A stretch of DNA of 64,000 nt from Isoetes taiwanensis (Eukaryota > Streptophyta > Lycopodiopsida > Isoetales > Isoetaceae). This document shows, one piece after another, positions 11,915 through 25,200 of this stretch. A program made the translations under genes and the position numbers. The notes under the pieces are model-generated. The model made no database searches and had not been told where the DNA came from. It saw nothing but the letters and a program-made list of their open reading frames with translations. The stretch's first letter is position 1. The number at the start of each line of letters is the position of its first letter. Where the stretch lies: the NCBI GenBank assembly GCA_021234155.1, contig JAJEKV010000041.1:8690917-8754916 (forward strand), written 5' to 3'.

Positions 11915-12277
11915 TCAAAGGTTTGCTTTGGCATCCATTAGTATGTACTGTTTACATTCCTTTTATAGTCTTATTTAGACTTGTTTGTTATCATATGACC
12001 ACTCGCATAGGTTAACTATGGGTGGAATTACCTACTTAATGGGCACAAGCTGGGGGATAACAATAAATATGGTGAAAGGAAAAATCAAGGTGTAGAGGTA
12101 AATGTTGAAATGGCCCCTTTGAGGTCCAAAAGGGGACTCGGTGACATGGGCCAATAACTGTAGCACATAGCAGAAAGATTTTACATGTTGGCATCTAGAT
12201 GTTCCTAGACTAGGACCCTAACGCCTAAGTGGAAATGCTGGACATTATTTTACCTTTGAAATGTCATGTACCTATGT

Positions 12278-12406
12278 TGCATGATGGGTCCCTATGTACA
12301 TAGGGACCCCTCCTCATCCCTATGTACTAAAACAAGGGGCCTTACCTTGCTTCCCGGAAGGAGGTAGGCTAAAATTATATATATATAAATATATATACAT
12401 ATATAT
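12278..12406 (+). repeat. 3' tail of a unit A copy (A0) with (TA)n
   Basis: This 129-bp stretch matches the end of A1 (about 15747-15877), including a 24-bp palindrome, the CTTCCCGGAAG mini-hairpin, GGAGGTAGGCTAAAAT and the compound (TA)n. Only the tail is present; the roughly 360 bp before it (11916-12277) holds nothing I recognise. Confidence 0.8.
12286..12309. repeat. Perfect 24-bp palindrome in the unit A tail
   Basis: GGGTCCCTATGT and ACATAGGGACCC form an uninterrupted 24-bp inverted repeat. It is present again, unchanged, at 15755-15778. It could extrude as a cruciform or be a transposon-end remnant. Confidence 0.9.
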
Positions 12407-13538
12407 TCAATGGCTGGCTTAGGCACCATTGGACCTATTTCTAGAACAATGTATCTAGACCCAGACTAAGGTGCTGAGAACTATTTATGCTCTTGTAGCA
12501 TTTGAAAACCAGAATTTTCATGTATTGAAACTCATTTCCTATGGAGGCATCTTGTGTTAACTATTTGCACAAGGTAAAGTCTTAGCTTATAGGGCTTATG
12601 CACCCTTTCATTAATTTCTTGAAATTCACGTTTAGAAAGGCACATTTTTGGATTTAAATAAGTTGAGCATGACCTATGCATGCTTGCCATGTGGTTGGCA
12701 AAAGCCATATTAAAGCTAGGACCCACTTTAAAGTCTAGATTCATTTTGACTTAACTAAAGGACGTTTTCCCTTTAGCATTATATTTGGCATGCCTTATTA
12801 ATGCATGGTCACCAAGTGGCTTACGTACATGCATTTTATGTGAGGTATTATTTACATGAAGATCCATTTGTATGCACGAATCACATAATAAAATTCTAAG
12901 GCTTTAAAGAGTCTAACCAATGGGTCAAACTTAATGTGTGTAGTTGATTTCGGCACCAACTTTTCGGTGCTTTTATGAACATTCCTTTATTTTTACATTT
13001 CCCACATGGACGTGTACCTTTTGATTCTATAAGCATAGTATCTAGAATGACAGTTTTAGGGTTTGAGAGCTACAGCAAGAAACGACGGCAGTCTACGGCA
13101 TTCCACAACCAGAAGCTATAATTTTTTCAGCAAAAGCATGAGAGCTCAAATGGCAACAAGACTTTTTACAATGGCGGTCTTTGTGCAGACTCTTTTTTTC
13201 TCTGAGATTTCCGAAAGCGTAAGCATGAGAGTTGAATTCTGAAAGCGAAGCATGCAAGATATGAAGGTACGATTTGAATTTCACAATCGGCATGAAGCGA
13301 TATATGACCTTGTTTTGCATTACATTCTTACAATGAGCATAATGGAGTTAGCTCTGTAACTTGGCGGCTGATTCTACACTCTTCCAATATCTCTCCTTCT
13401 CTACACTGGAGTATTGATCTTGCTTAATCTGCAAAGACTAGAATCCTATTATATCTGTCTTGCAATGGCTAGTGCTTTTGCCACTTCTTAATGCTCTTCA
13501 TCCTTTGAGCTTTCTCCACATCCAGCATTGAAGCGTGC

Positions 13539-13666
13539 TGTAACTCTTCAGTTGAGAATGCAGCTAAGAATATGGAAAAAGCATCATCTGAAGTACCCAA
13601 AGGATATTTAACATCTCGACCATTGAAGAAGGCGGCTCGGATGGTGATGACGACCCATCAAACCAG
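13539..13666 (+). pseudogene. Unidentified exon-like fragment in A1
   Basis: Counterpart of 17014-17141 in A2. It reads VENAAKNMEKASSEVPKGYL then TSRPLKKAARMVMTTHQT up to a CAG|GTTTCT donor. The 5' part differs from A2: GTGCTGTAAC here, where A2 has GTCTTTGAAC. The family is not recognised. Confidence 0.35.
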
Positions 13667-15177
13667 GTTTCTAAATATTTTAATCTTTGAAAATGAAAGA
13701 TCTGGGCGGAAAATTGATGCTTTGATCATGCACATGCTTGAGACTGTTTGAATGTAATACATAAGGTTTCTTTTCATGATGCTTACGTATTTGTTTTGCC
13801 CATGGATATGATCAAGGATATCTCGTAAGTCTAAGGTAAGGTTCTGAATAAAGCATTGTTTGAGCAAGTTGAGCTTAAAAATATATGTGGATATGGGGTA
13901 GGCTGCCTACATATGGATAACAGAAAAGGGAGTGCTTCTTACGCCATCTTATTTACTGATTTGTCATTTCTACTGATTTTTTACTTGATAAGTTCATTAT
14001 ATAAGGTTGAAGGGCGAAAAGCCATGAGATTCTTTTGCTTACCTGCTAGTAGCTTAGCATTTTACCCTATTTAAAGGCTAACTTGCTTTGGATCTACTGC
14101 AGGTAACCGGGATCTCATCTACCTACTTTCAAGTTCTTGAATGCGTGGAGCACTCGGAGCAGTGTTTTAGCAGCAAGAAAGTTTGATTCAATGACATTTT
14201 AACCGTTAAAAAGGATGATAGATTTCTTGAGCTGAAACTCTCCTATAAGTTATTCAGGTTCTATCTATTCCCTAAGTTTAAATGTTTTAAAATGCATGAC
14301 CGGACTATATAGGTGATCTTATTGAAGAATATTTTTTATCTATCTTGTGACAGATGGTATTTAGCCTCTGCTTGCATGTTAAATCTAGTATTGCCATGCT
14401 TCTTACATCTTTGATATATTATATCTAACAAAGAAATGATTATTTCTAAGTTCATATGCAAAATTGATAATGGAAAACAGATTTGGAAAAAAGCTCATTG
14501 GCTTGTACTTTTGCAGCTGATTGTGTATAATTCAAATATTATTTGCATCAAACTTGACTGTCTGCTCACAGAATACAGAAGAACGGTAGCACAAGATAAG
14601 TTTTGAAACAAATGAATCTAAGTCTAGGCATGAATTGGCATATTACGGTTATGTATGAAGCTTAGGTAAACTGTATACTATTTGCATTTTACAAGACTGC
14701 TATGGACATTGAATGTCTATGGATGTTGAAGGTCAATTCTGTGTTACTCGAAAGGTGGTTGCTGATTTGTATCATTCTGTATGGTAACCCCATAAGATTA
14801 TCCTACATATAAAAATGGGACATGAATTATAGGCATTGATTGTTAGGAACGGCATAACTGTTGCATTATGGGTCAACATGGAGTAAGTATGGCCTCTAAG
14901 ATTCCCCTAATATACATATGGGACCGATAAATCCGGCCAGGCTAAGGTTATCCTTGTCTGAGCCTGGATGTCAGTGCCTAGGCCTTGGATTCTTGTCTTC
15001 GGACTTGGACTTTGGTTTTGGTACAGGCTTCTCTATATATTCTGTGACTTCGGGGTACTGGTTTAACCAGTATGGATCTTATGGGTTGTACTTGCTAGTT
15101 TGTTGATTCATAATTATTGATCATTATGCTATTAATTTGGATTTTCAATAAGACATCTGACACTTGTTATATTCGTG

Positions 15178-15320
15178 ATAGGAGGGAACAATTGTGGTTC
15201 CTGAAATATGATCCAGTTTTTCTAAAAGAAACACATGGTTACAATTTGCTTGGACATACCGGCAAAAACCGGGGTTGTGCAAACAAAGACTTTCAGACAT
15301 TCCTTCTTGTAAATAAAAGG
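15178..15320 (+). pseudogene. Unidentified exon-like fragment (A1 only)
   Basis: An open block reading REQLWFLKYDPVFLKETHGY, then GKNRGCANKDFQTFLLVNKR, ending at a good GTATGT donor. It has protein-like composition but I do not recognise the family. It lies in the part of A1 missing from A2. Confidence 0.3.
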
Positions 15321-15511
15321 GTATGTTACTTTATCTACACATTTAGGTTTGACCTTTGTTCAAAATAAATATTAACATAGGGTTTACAAAACCTGGTTTG
15401 ACATAAATTAAGTGATCATACGGATGTATATTTACTTAGGCTGGTGTCAAAAAAATAATGTCTTGTTTGGTGCCTACATAGGCATTACATAAAGAGTTTG
15501 ATCCCTTGATC

Positions 15512-15662
15512 ATACATTACAAACAATCACGAGAATGACATTGGCAATTCTGAGATAGTTCCATGGAGCACATTGCACAACAGGCCTTCTTTTACTGCTG
15601 ATGACTTAAATGAAGTAGTACAGCACAATATCAGCACTCTCTTAGGGGAGCTCGAAGTATAG
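15512..15662 (+). pseudogene. Unidentified exon-like fragment (A1 only)
   Basis: Open reading ENDIGNSEIVPWSTLHNRPS, then FTADDLNEVVQHNISTLLGE, to a TAG at 15660-15662. Codon usage and composition are protein-like and it is on the same strand as the preceding exon-like piece. It could be a terminal exon. No family recognised. Confidence 0.3.
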
Positions 15663-15754
15663 AAGTAAGTATATTGTGTCAATTCTTACAGTTCTGTTTT
15701 AATATCTTGTTGTAGGGAGGCAAAATTCCTATAGGAACACATAGGTTGCAGGAT

Positions 15755-15778
15755 GGGTCCCTATGTACATAGGGACCC
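15755..15778. repeat. Perfect 24-bp palindrome (second copy)
   Basis: Identical to the palindrome at 12286-12309 and in the same position relative to the end of unit A. Confidence 0.9.
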
Positions 15779-15877
15779 CTCCTCATCCCTATGTACTAAA
15801 ACAAGGGGCCTTACCTTGCTTCCCGGAAGGAGGTAGGCTAAAATTATATATATATATAAATATATATACATATATAT

Positions 15878-18595
15878 TCAATGGCTGGCTTAGGCACCAT
15901 TGGACCTATTTCTAGAACAATGTATCTAGACCCAGACTAAGGTGCTGAGAACTATTTATGCTCTTGTAGCATTTGAAAACCAGAATTTTCATGTATTGAA
16001 ACTCATTTCCTATGGAGGCATCTTGTGTTAACTATTTGCACAAGGTAAAGTCTTAGCTTATAGGGCTTATGCACCCTTTCATTAATTTCTTGAAATTCAC
16101 GTTTAGAAAGGCACATTTTTGGATTTAAATAAGTTGAGCATGACCTATGCATGCTTGCCATGTGGTTGGCAAAAGCCATATTAAAGCTAGGACCCACTTT
16201 AAAGTCTAGATTCATTTTGACTTAACTAAAGGACGTTTTCCCTTTAGCATTATATTTGGCATGCCTTATTAATGCATGGTCACCAAGTGGCTTACGTACA
16301 TGCATTTTATGTGAGGTATTATTTACATGAAGATCCATTTGTATGCACGAATCACATAATAAAATTCTAAGGCTTTAAAGAGTCTAACCAATGGGTCAAA
16401 CTTAATGTGTGTAGTTGATTTCGGCACCAACTTTTCGGTGCTTTTATGAACATTCCTTTATTTTTACATTTCCCACATGGACGTGTACCTTTTGATTCTA
16501 TAAGCATAGTATCTAGAATGACAGTTTTAGGGTTTGAGAGCTACAGCAAGAAACGACGGCAGTCTACGGCATTCCACAACCCGTTATAATTTTTTCAAAG
16601 AAAAAGCATGAGAGCTCAAATGGCAACAAGACTTTTACAAATGGGGGCCGGTCTTTGTCACACGACTCTGATTTTCTCCGAGATTTCCGAAAGCGTAAGC
16701 ATGAGAGTTGAATTCTGGCGAAAGCATGCATGCAAGATATGAAGGTACGATTTGAATTTCACAATCGGCATGAAGCGATATATGACCTTGTTTTGCATTA
16801 CATTCTTACAATGAGCATAATGGAGTTAGCTCAGAACTTGGCGTGATTCTACACTCTTCCAATATCTCTCCTTCTCTACACCGAGTATTGATCTTGCTTA
16901 ATCTGCAAAGACTAGAATCCTATTATATCTGTCTTGCAATGGCTAGTGCTTTTGCCACTTCTTAATGCTCTTCATCCTTTGAGCTTTCTCCACATCCAAA
17001 GATTGAAGCGTCTTTGAACTCTTCAGTTGAGAATGCAGCTAAGAATATGGAAAAAGCATCATCTGAAGTACCCAAAGGATATTTAACATCTCGACCATTG
17101 AAGAAGGCGGCTCGGATGGTGATGACGACCCATCAAACCAGGTTTCTAAATATTTTAATCTTTGAAAATGAAAGATCTGGGCGGAAAATTGATGCTTTGA
17201 TCATGCACATGCTTGAGACTGTTTGAATGTAATACATAAGGTTTCTTTTCATGATGCTTACGTATTTGTTTTGCCCATGGATATGATCAAGGATATCTCG
17301 TAAGTCTAAGGTAAGGTTCTGAATAAAGCATTGTTTGAGCAAGTTGAGCTTAAAAATATATGTGGATATGGGGTAGGCTGCCTACATATGGATAACAGAA
17401 AAGGGAGTGCTTCTTACGCCATCTTATTTACTGATTTGTCATTTCTACTGATTTTTTACTTGATAAGTTCATTATATAAGGTTGAAGGGCGAAAAGCCAT
17501 GAGATTCTTTTGCTTACCTGCTAGTAGCTTAGCATTTTACCCTATTTAAAGGCTAACTTGCTTTGGATCTACTGCAGGTAACCGGGATCTCATCTACCTA
17601 CTTTCAAGTTCTTGAATGCGTGGAGCACTCGGAGCAGTGTTTTAGCAGCAAGAAAGTTTGATTCAATGACATTTTAAACCAAGTAAAAAGGATGATAGAT
17701 TTCTTGAGCTGAAACTCTCCTATAAGTTATTCAGGTTCTATCTATTCCCTAAGTTTAAATGCTGCAAATGCATGACCAGACTATAGGCTGATCTTATTGA
17801 AGAATATTTTCTATCTATGCTGACAGATGGTATTTAGCCTCTGCTTGCATGTTAAATCTAGTATTGCCATGCTTCTTACATGCTGATATATTATATCTAA
17901 CAGTAAATGATTATTTCTAAGTTCATATGCAAAATTGATAATGGAAAACAGATTTGGAAAAAAGCTCATTGGCTTGTACTTTTGCAGCTGATTGTGTATA
18001 ATTCAAATATTATTTGCATCAAACTTGACTGTCTGCTTACAGAACGGTAGCACAAGATAAGTTTTGAAACAAATGAATCTAAGTCTAGGCATGAATTGGC
18101 ATATTACGGTTATGTATGAAGCTTAGGTAAACTGTATACTATTTGCATTTTACAAGACTGCTATGGACATTGAATGTCTATGGATGTTGAAGGTCAATTC
18201 TGTGTTACTCGAAAGGTGGTTGCTGATTTGTATCATTCTGTATGGTAACCCCATAAGATTATCCTACATATAAAAATGGGACATGAATTATAGGCATTGA
18301 TTGTTAGGAACGGCATAACTGTTGCATTATGGGTCAACATGGAGTAAGTATGGCCTCTAAGATTCCCCTAATATACATATGGGACCGATAAATCCGGCCA
18401 GGCTAAGGTTATCCTTGTCTGAGCCTGGATGTCAGTGCCTAGGCCTTTGGATTCTTGTCTTCGGACTTTGGACTTTGGTTTTGGTACAGGTTTTGGTTAT
18501 CCTTATTATAAAACATGGAACTGATAAGTCTGGCCTAACTTGGAAATCCTGGTTTTGGTCAGATGTCTGGTACTGGTTTTTGGATCAGGCCCAGG

Positions 18596-18597
<2 letters not shown>
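15878..18597 (+). repeat. Unit A, copy A2 (3'-truncated)
   Basis: Matches A1 from its TCAATGG start to about 18488 (A1 to about 15027), then departs into about 110 bp not found in A1, containing GTACAGGTTTTGG-like sub-repeats, and runs into an 89-bp (TA)n. Offsets to A1 change from 3471 to 3475 to 3461, so the small indels are clustered rather than spread evenly. Confidence 0.85.
17014..17141 (+). pseudogene. Unidentified exon-like fragment in A2
   Basis: Reads MNSSVENAAKNMEKASSEVP, then KGYLTSRPLKKAARMVMTTH, up to a CAG|GTTTCT donor, and the frame stays open upstream through KIEASLNSS. The alanine- and lysine-rich helix with paired basic residues looks like a genuine protein segment. I do not recognise the family. 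Confidence 0.35.

Positions 18598-18686
<89 letters not shown>
18598..18686. repeat. (TA)n microsatellite, 89 bp, A/B boundary
   Basis: An uninterrupted TA repeat that separates the end of A2 from the TCACAGG start of B1. Confidence 0.95.
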
Positions 18687-18689
<3 letters not shown>

Positions 18690-21600
18690 AGGTTGGAGAC
18701 GGCTGGAACACATGAGCTGGATATAACACTGATGTAGCTTATGCTGTTGCACATGCTCAAAATACTAGAGCTGTGTATACTCCTTTAATGCTATGGTTGC
18801 CTAAATACAATGGCACCACGGTACTAAAGTGCATGGGTGGGAACCTCCCCAAAGATTAGATAGGGTTGCCTAAAAATACTATGGCACCATCAGGTAGTAT
18901 GGTATTTTTGAATTTTCACATCATGTTGCTACATGGTTCCTATGGCTTGGTCATGCATTTGATGACGCCATCATACTAGTCATGATGAGTAGGTTGACCC
19001 TTGGCATAATTGGGCAAAGGTCTAAAATTGACAGCCTATTTGGTCTTCACAAATAATACAATGGCACCATGACTACTAAGGCTATGTATTTGGCTTTAAG
19101 GCACACAAGCACTATTTATTGTTTATTGAGTGTGCCATGCTGCTAGTGTATGGGGCTTTGCTCAATCTGACTAGGACGTGAAAATGGCATGATCCTATGG
19201 ACTTTAGGGACATACAACTCTAGGACGCCAATATGGCCTATGCTGTAAGTATGCAAAGGTGCAAAAATATAAGAATATAAAAATATGTGATATGGGAGTC
19301 TTGCCTTAACGTTGTTTATGGTGAATGCTACCATTGAACATTTAAAATTGCCGAATTCCTTATGCCATTCCTTGAATTTTGCACTAAAACTTATGGTGTG
19401 AATTTCACCAAGATTTAGAGCTTATTAATCTTGGCAGGATGTCAGGAACTTGAAACATGACATATTGCTATATGCCATATATGAAACATGGCTTAATGCC
19501 ATATTGTGCAGTGTTTCTACAAGGAAATATAACCTGTAAGAAATAAAAGTTAAAACCGGGCACATGATGACACTATACATGTGTATTTTATGTTACAAAC
19601 AATGGCAAATTAAACCTTTGGAAATTATGAAGGTCTTTTGCAGATATCAGATATCGATTTAGGGCTTCAACTCCCTTTTACTGTGGTAGTGGCGATGGCG
19701 CCTGAATGACCGCCCTAAAAGGGCCGAGATGGATCGAAGTCCGCATGTTATAGCGGTAAGAAATATGGAATGTGGTCATCCCATGCCTAAACAAAGCTAG
19801 TCGGATTTGCATCTGGGGCTTTGCCCATCACACGTTTTTGGTGCCATACATTTACATATTTGGATTGATTTGCAAGGTAACCTTAGGGCAAATGATATTT
19901 TGGCTTAGGGCATCTTTCGAATTTGGCACAGAGCCAAAGTGGTCGCTGGAATGGTAGCAGCCACAGAAATACATGTCGGGTCTCACAGATGGATCTCTGA
20001 CAAAAAACAACACATGTTGAAGCTTGAGTTGGTCGGCAAAATGCCTATCGGATCTGCCTGTAACAACCGAATCTAGTCGGACTTGCTGAGAGGCGATTTA
20101 GGTGTGCCACAGAGGCCTTTCTGCCCTGGCAAAAAATACTATGAAGCTGGCTTAGTTATTTCGGCATGATAATGGTTTCATGGTTTGGCATAGAACCGGA
20201 TTTGGCATGCCTTTATCCGTGGATACATCTTCTACTCAATTGCATGGCCGAAAAGAACTGATCTGGGCGATGTATACAACTGTACAAAAATAGGGGTTTT
20301 CATTGCTATTAATCTTGGCTTTCCATTGAAGAAGGTCAGTTGATGTGGTTTCGGCTGGAGCATTAAAGCTGAAGCATTGCACCTGTATTTGCCAAAAGCA
20401 CTTCATCAGGTATTGTTTATCTATGAAACAATATGCTTTTAGGTTTTAAATATTCTGAAACAATTGTGGCTTTGGCTATAGCCAATGTTTACTGGATATA
20501 GAATATTTGCCATGACGCCTTGATGCTGGCTATTATATAGTTTGTCAACATTGGCAAAGGCAGCTGTATTGTGAAGCTTATTATTTCCCATGGCAAACAG
20601 ATTTTGGAGCTGCTACTAAAGGGATTTGCTACTTCTAAAGTTTGAATCGGACAACGGATTCAACCCCTCAATGTGGGGCTATTTGTAATGCTGAATGTTT
20701 CACACTGGAAATCAATCTCGGCAATAAATAAACGGTGCCATTAAAATCAGGTTTGATTTAAAGATTATGCTTTACTGGCTTTGAAACAATTATGTTTAGT
20801 AAGCCTCGTATTTTTTGACTAATAGTTATGGTCTACAAATGGGTGGTGCACAAACATAGTTTGTGCTCCATGATTTCTTAAGATATATGCCTATGCTTAT
20901 ATAGCTAAGGCGCCTATGCTTCTTAGTGCTGCTAAAGTATGGCTATACCTAACTAAGATCATGTGGCTTTTGCTTAGTATCTTGATACAGTATTATAGCA
21001 AGAATGGCCGTTATAAAATGGATTTAAATGCTAGAATCCGTTGTGTCTCACGTCAAGTTTTAGATTTGAGAAAACTTCTAGTCATAATTCCATTTCTCTT
21101 TCTTGTTTATGCTAACTCAGGGCAAAAGGATACAATTGGTGATCAGTGATAAACTGAGAGACCCAATGTACCTTTTGGCCCTTGCATCGTTACCGGGATT
21201 ACTGCTAACGTTTGCATGATTGGTCGCAGTACGGGGTTCTCTCCTCCAATTGTCTCTCGCTTTTGCTACCGGGTTGGCGCAACATGGAAGGTTATGGAAG
21301 TACTAAAAAAAATGTAACCAGATGCTATACGTTTTACAAGTTAATGTTTAAACTATACACTTTCAAGATAAGTCTACTTTACTATTTGCTCTCTACTTTG
21401 TACGAATGCTTTAAAATTTGTCTCAACTACTTTTCATTAAGGATGCTTAGTTTTGGGGCTTGAGAAATCGGCCCTCGACTAATTATCCCTAAAGGTTAAT
21501 TGTTGAGTTTTACTTAAGAATTGCTTATAACAGTTTTTCATTAAGGACACATAGTTTTGGGGCTTGAGAAATCAGCCCTCTACTAGGTAGCCTGAATGTG

Positions 21601-22229
21601 AAAGTAAGTATTCTTGTTGGACTCATTTGGTTTAGGGCCTGGGTAGTGCCAGGACAGAATTTCTCTAGCTTCGGTTAAGTGACCAAGTTAGGAGTATGGA
21701 CTTGGCTAGATTAGACCCTAGGCAAAGGAATATATATCTTTGAAACATCTCATATCATATTCAAGGATATGAAACTCTATCCTTTTGAGTCCACCAATTA
21801 ATTGAACACGCGACACCTCTCGTGATCTATTGAACATTATGTTTTTCATTCAAGACCGCTTCTCTCGTTACATTGGCTACTTGCTACTTACTTACTTGCT
21901 TGCTATTTACTATTTAATCGATGCATTGGAAAATTTCAAAAATGACAAGTACTAGCCACAGAATGATGACGGATTTCTATGGTTTATGAACTTTAAAAAA
22001 AATTGGGCTTCTTGAAACCTGAGCAGGACCATAAAGGTATGAATATCTGCTATGTGATTTATCTTTTAGCTTTTAACGAAGTAACGATTTACAGGTAACG
22101 TAGGGTCCTAGCAGAATGCTAGGTACCCTGCGCTACCTAGCAATATACTGAATTTTCTTTTAGGACCCTACTTCCTGCGGTAGGAGGTAGGATACTATAT
22201 ATATATATATATATAAATATAAATATATA
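18687..22229 (+). repeat. Unit B, copy B1 (3.54 kb)
   Basis: Starts TCACAGGTTGGAGACGGCTG after (TA)n and ends CGGTAGGAGGTAGGATAC-(TA)n-TAAATATAAATATATAT. The next copy starts at once. No open frame has recognisable similarity. One exon-like stretch near 20342-20410 reads VDVVSAGALKLKHCTCICQK. An inverted repeat near its 3' end is listed separately. No long terminal repeats or transposase motifs are seen. Confidence 0.9.
22100..22171. repeat. Inverted repeat near the 3' end of unit B
   Basis: Arms GTAGGGTCCTA (22100-22110) and TAGGACCCTAC (22161-22171) flank a loop that itself contains nested CTAGCA/TGCTAG and GGTA/TACC repeats. It is also present at the end of B2 (about 25645-25716). It is absent from B3, which is cut earlier. 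Confidence 0.8.
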
Positions 22230-25200
22230 TCACAGGTTGGAGACGGCTGGAACACATGAGCTGGATATAACACTGATGTAGCTTATGCTGTTGCACATGC
22301 TCAAAATACTAGAGCTGTGTATACTCCTTTAATGCTATGGTTGCCTAAATACAATGGCACCACGGGTACTAAAGTGCATGGGTGGGAACCTCCCCCAGCA
22401 TTAGATAGGGTTGCCTAAAATACTATGGCACCATCAGGTAGTATGGTATTTTTGAATTTTCACATCATGTTGCTACATGGTTCCTATGGCTTGGTCATGC
22501 ATTTGATGACGCCATCATACTAGTCATGATGAGTAGGTTGACCCTTGGCATAATTGGGCAAAGGTCTAAAATTGACAGCCTATTTGGTCTTCACAAATAA
22601 TACAATGGCACCATGACTACTAAGGCTATGTATTTGGCTTTAAGGCACACAAGCACTATTTATTGTTTATTGGAGTGTGCCATGCTGCTAGTGTATGGGG
22701 CTTTGCTCAATCCGACTAGGACGTGTGAAAATGGCATGATCCTATGGACTTTAGGGACATACAACTCTAGGACGCCAATATGGCCTATCTTTGTGATAAG
22801 TATGCAAAGGTGCAAAAATATAAGAATATAAAAATATGTGATATGGGAGTCTTGCCTTAACGTTGTTTATGGTGAATGCTACCATTGAACATTTAAAATT
22901 GCCGAATTCCTTATGCCATTCCTTGAATTTTGCACTAAAACTTATGGTGTGAATTTCACCAAGATTTAGAGCTTATTAATCTTGGCAGGATGTCAGGAAC
23001 TTGAAACATGACATATTGCTATATGCCATATATGAAACATGGCTTAATGCCATATTGTGCAGTGTTTCTACAAGGAAATATAACCTGTAAGAAATAAAAG
23101 TTAAAACCGGGCACATGATGACACTATACATGTGTATTTTATGTTACAAACAATGGCAAATTAAACCTTTGGAAATTATGAAGGTCTTTTGCAGATATCA
23201 GATATCGATTTAGGGCTTCAACTCCCTTTTACTGTGGTAGTGGCGATGGCGCCTGAATGACCGCCCTAAAAGGGCTGAGACAGATCGAGTCTGCATGTTA
23301 TAGCAGAAGAAATATGGAATGTGGTCATCCCATGCCGGAAACAGGCTAGTCGGATTTGCATCTGGGGCTTTGCCCATCACACGTTTTTGGTGCCATACAT
23401 TTACATATTTGGATTGATTTGCAAGGTAACCTTAGGGCAAATGATATTTTGGCTTAGGGCATCTTTCGAATTTGGCACAGAGCCAAAGTGGTCGCTGGAA
23501 TGGTAGCAGCCACAGAAATACATGTCGGGTCTCACAGATGGATCTCTGACAAAAAACAACACATGTTGAAGCTTGAGTTGGTCGGCAAAATGCCTATCGG
23601 ATCTGCCTGTAACAACCGAATCTAGTCGGACTTGCTGAGAGGCGATTTAGGTGTGCCACAGAGGCCTTTCTGCCCTGGCAAAAAATACTATGAAGCTGGC
23701 TTAGTTATTTCGGCATGATAATGGTTTCATGGTTTGGCATAGAACCGGATTTGGCATGCCTTTATCTGTGATACATCTTCTACTCTGAATTGCATGGCCG
23801 AAAAGAACTGATCTGGGCGATGTATACAACTGTACAAAAATAGGGGTTTTCATTGCTATTAATCTTGGCTTTCCATTGAAGAAGGTCAGGCTTGATGTGG
23901 TTTCTACCGAGCATTAAAGTCAAGCATTGCACCTGTATTTGCCAAAAGCACTTCATCAGGTATTGTTTATCTATGAAACAATATGCTTTTAGGTTTTAAA
24001 TATTCTGAAACAATTGTGGCTTTGGCTATAGCCAATGTTTACTGGATATAGAATATTTGCCATGACGCCTTGATGCTGGCTATTATATAGTTTGTCAACA
24101 TTGGCAAAGGCAGCTGTATTGTGAAGCTTATTATTTCCCATGGCAAAAGATTTTGAGCCGCTACTAAAGGGATTTGCTACTTCTAAAGTTTGAATCGGAC
24201 AACGGATTCAACCCCTCAATGTGGGCTATTTGTAATGTTTGAATGTTTCACAATCGAAATCAATCTCGCAATAAATAAACGGTGCCATTAAAATCAGGTT
24301 TGATTTAAAGATTATGCTTTACCGGGCTTTGAAACAATTATGTTTAGTAAGCCTCGTATTTTTGACTAATAGTTATGGTCTACAAATGGGTGGTGCACAA
24401 ACATAGTTTGTGCTCCATGATTTCTTAAGATATATGCCTATGCTTATATAGCTAAGGCTTCTATGCTTCTTAGTGTTTGCTAAAGTATGGCTATACCTAA
24501 CTAAGATCATGTGGCTTTTGCTTAGTATCTTGATACAAGATATAGCAAGAATGGCCGCTATAAAATGGATTTAAATGCTAGAATCCGCTGTGTCTCACGC
24601 CAAGTTTTAGATTTGAGAAAACTTCTAGTCATAATTCCATTTCTCTTTCTTGTTTATGCTAACTCAGGGCAAAAGGATACAATTGGTGATCAGTGATAAA
24701 CTGAGAGACCCAATGTACCTTTTGGCCCTTGCATCGTTACCGGGATTACCGCTAACGCTTGCATGATTGGTCTGCAGTATGCGGGGTTCTCTCCTCCAAT
24801 TGTCTCTTTTTGCTACCGTGGTTGGCGCAACATGGAAGGTTATGGAAGTACGAAAAAATGTAACCAGATGCTATACGTTTTACAAGTTAATGTTTAAACT
24901 ATACACTTTCAAGATAAGTCTACTTTACTATTTGCTCTCTACTTTGTACGAATGCTTTAAAATTTGTCTCAACTACTTTTCATTAAGGATGCTTAGTTTT
25001 GGGGCTTGAGAAATCGGCCCTCGACTAATTATCCCTAAAGGTTAATTGTTGAGTTTTACTTAAGAATTGCTTATAACAGTTTTTCATTAAGGACACATAG
25101 TTTTGGGGCTTGAGAAATCAGCCCTCTACTAGGTAGCCTGAATGTGAAAGTAAGTATTCTTGTTGGACTCATTTGGTTTAGGGCCTGGGTAGTGCCGTGA

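Larger units (their letters stand above)
12407..15877 (+). repeat. Unit A, full copy A1 (3.47 kb)
   Basis: It starts with TCAATGGCTGGCTTAGGCAC right after (TA)n and ends with GGTAGGCTAAAAT-(TA)n, after which the same start recurs at 15878. About 2.6 kb is shared with A2 at very high identity; the last 0.85 kb (about 15028-15877) is absent from A2. No known transposase or retroelement domain is visible. The unit carries exon-like pieces listed separately. The arrangement tail, full copy, truncated copy is a head-to-tail array. Confidence 0.85.

Noticed and set aside
12278-18597. A1 and A2 as the two long terminal repeats of a retrotransposon
   Set aside because: The copies do not begin TG or end CA, there is no primer-binding site or polypurine tract, the intervening part is only about 0.7 kb, and a third partial tail (A0) shows head-to-tail tandem structure instead.
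18540-18726. Long Tyr-Ile repeat polypeptide
   Set aside because: It is the translation of pure (TA)n; the same artefact arises at 28.8-29.0, 38.3-38.6 and 42.4-42.7 kb on both strands.
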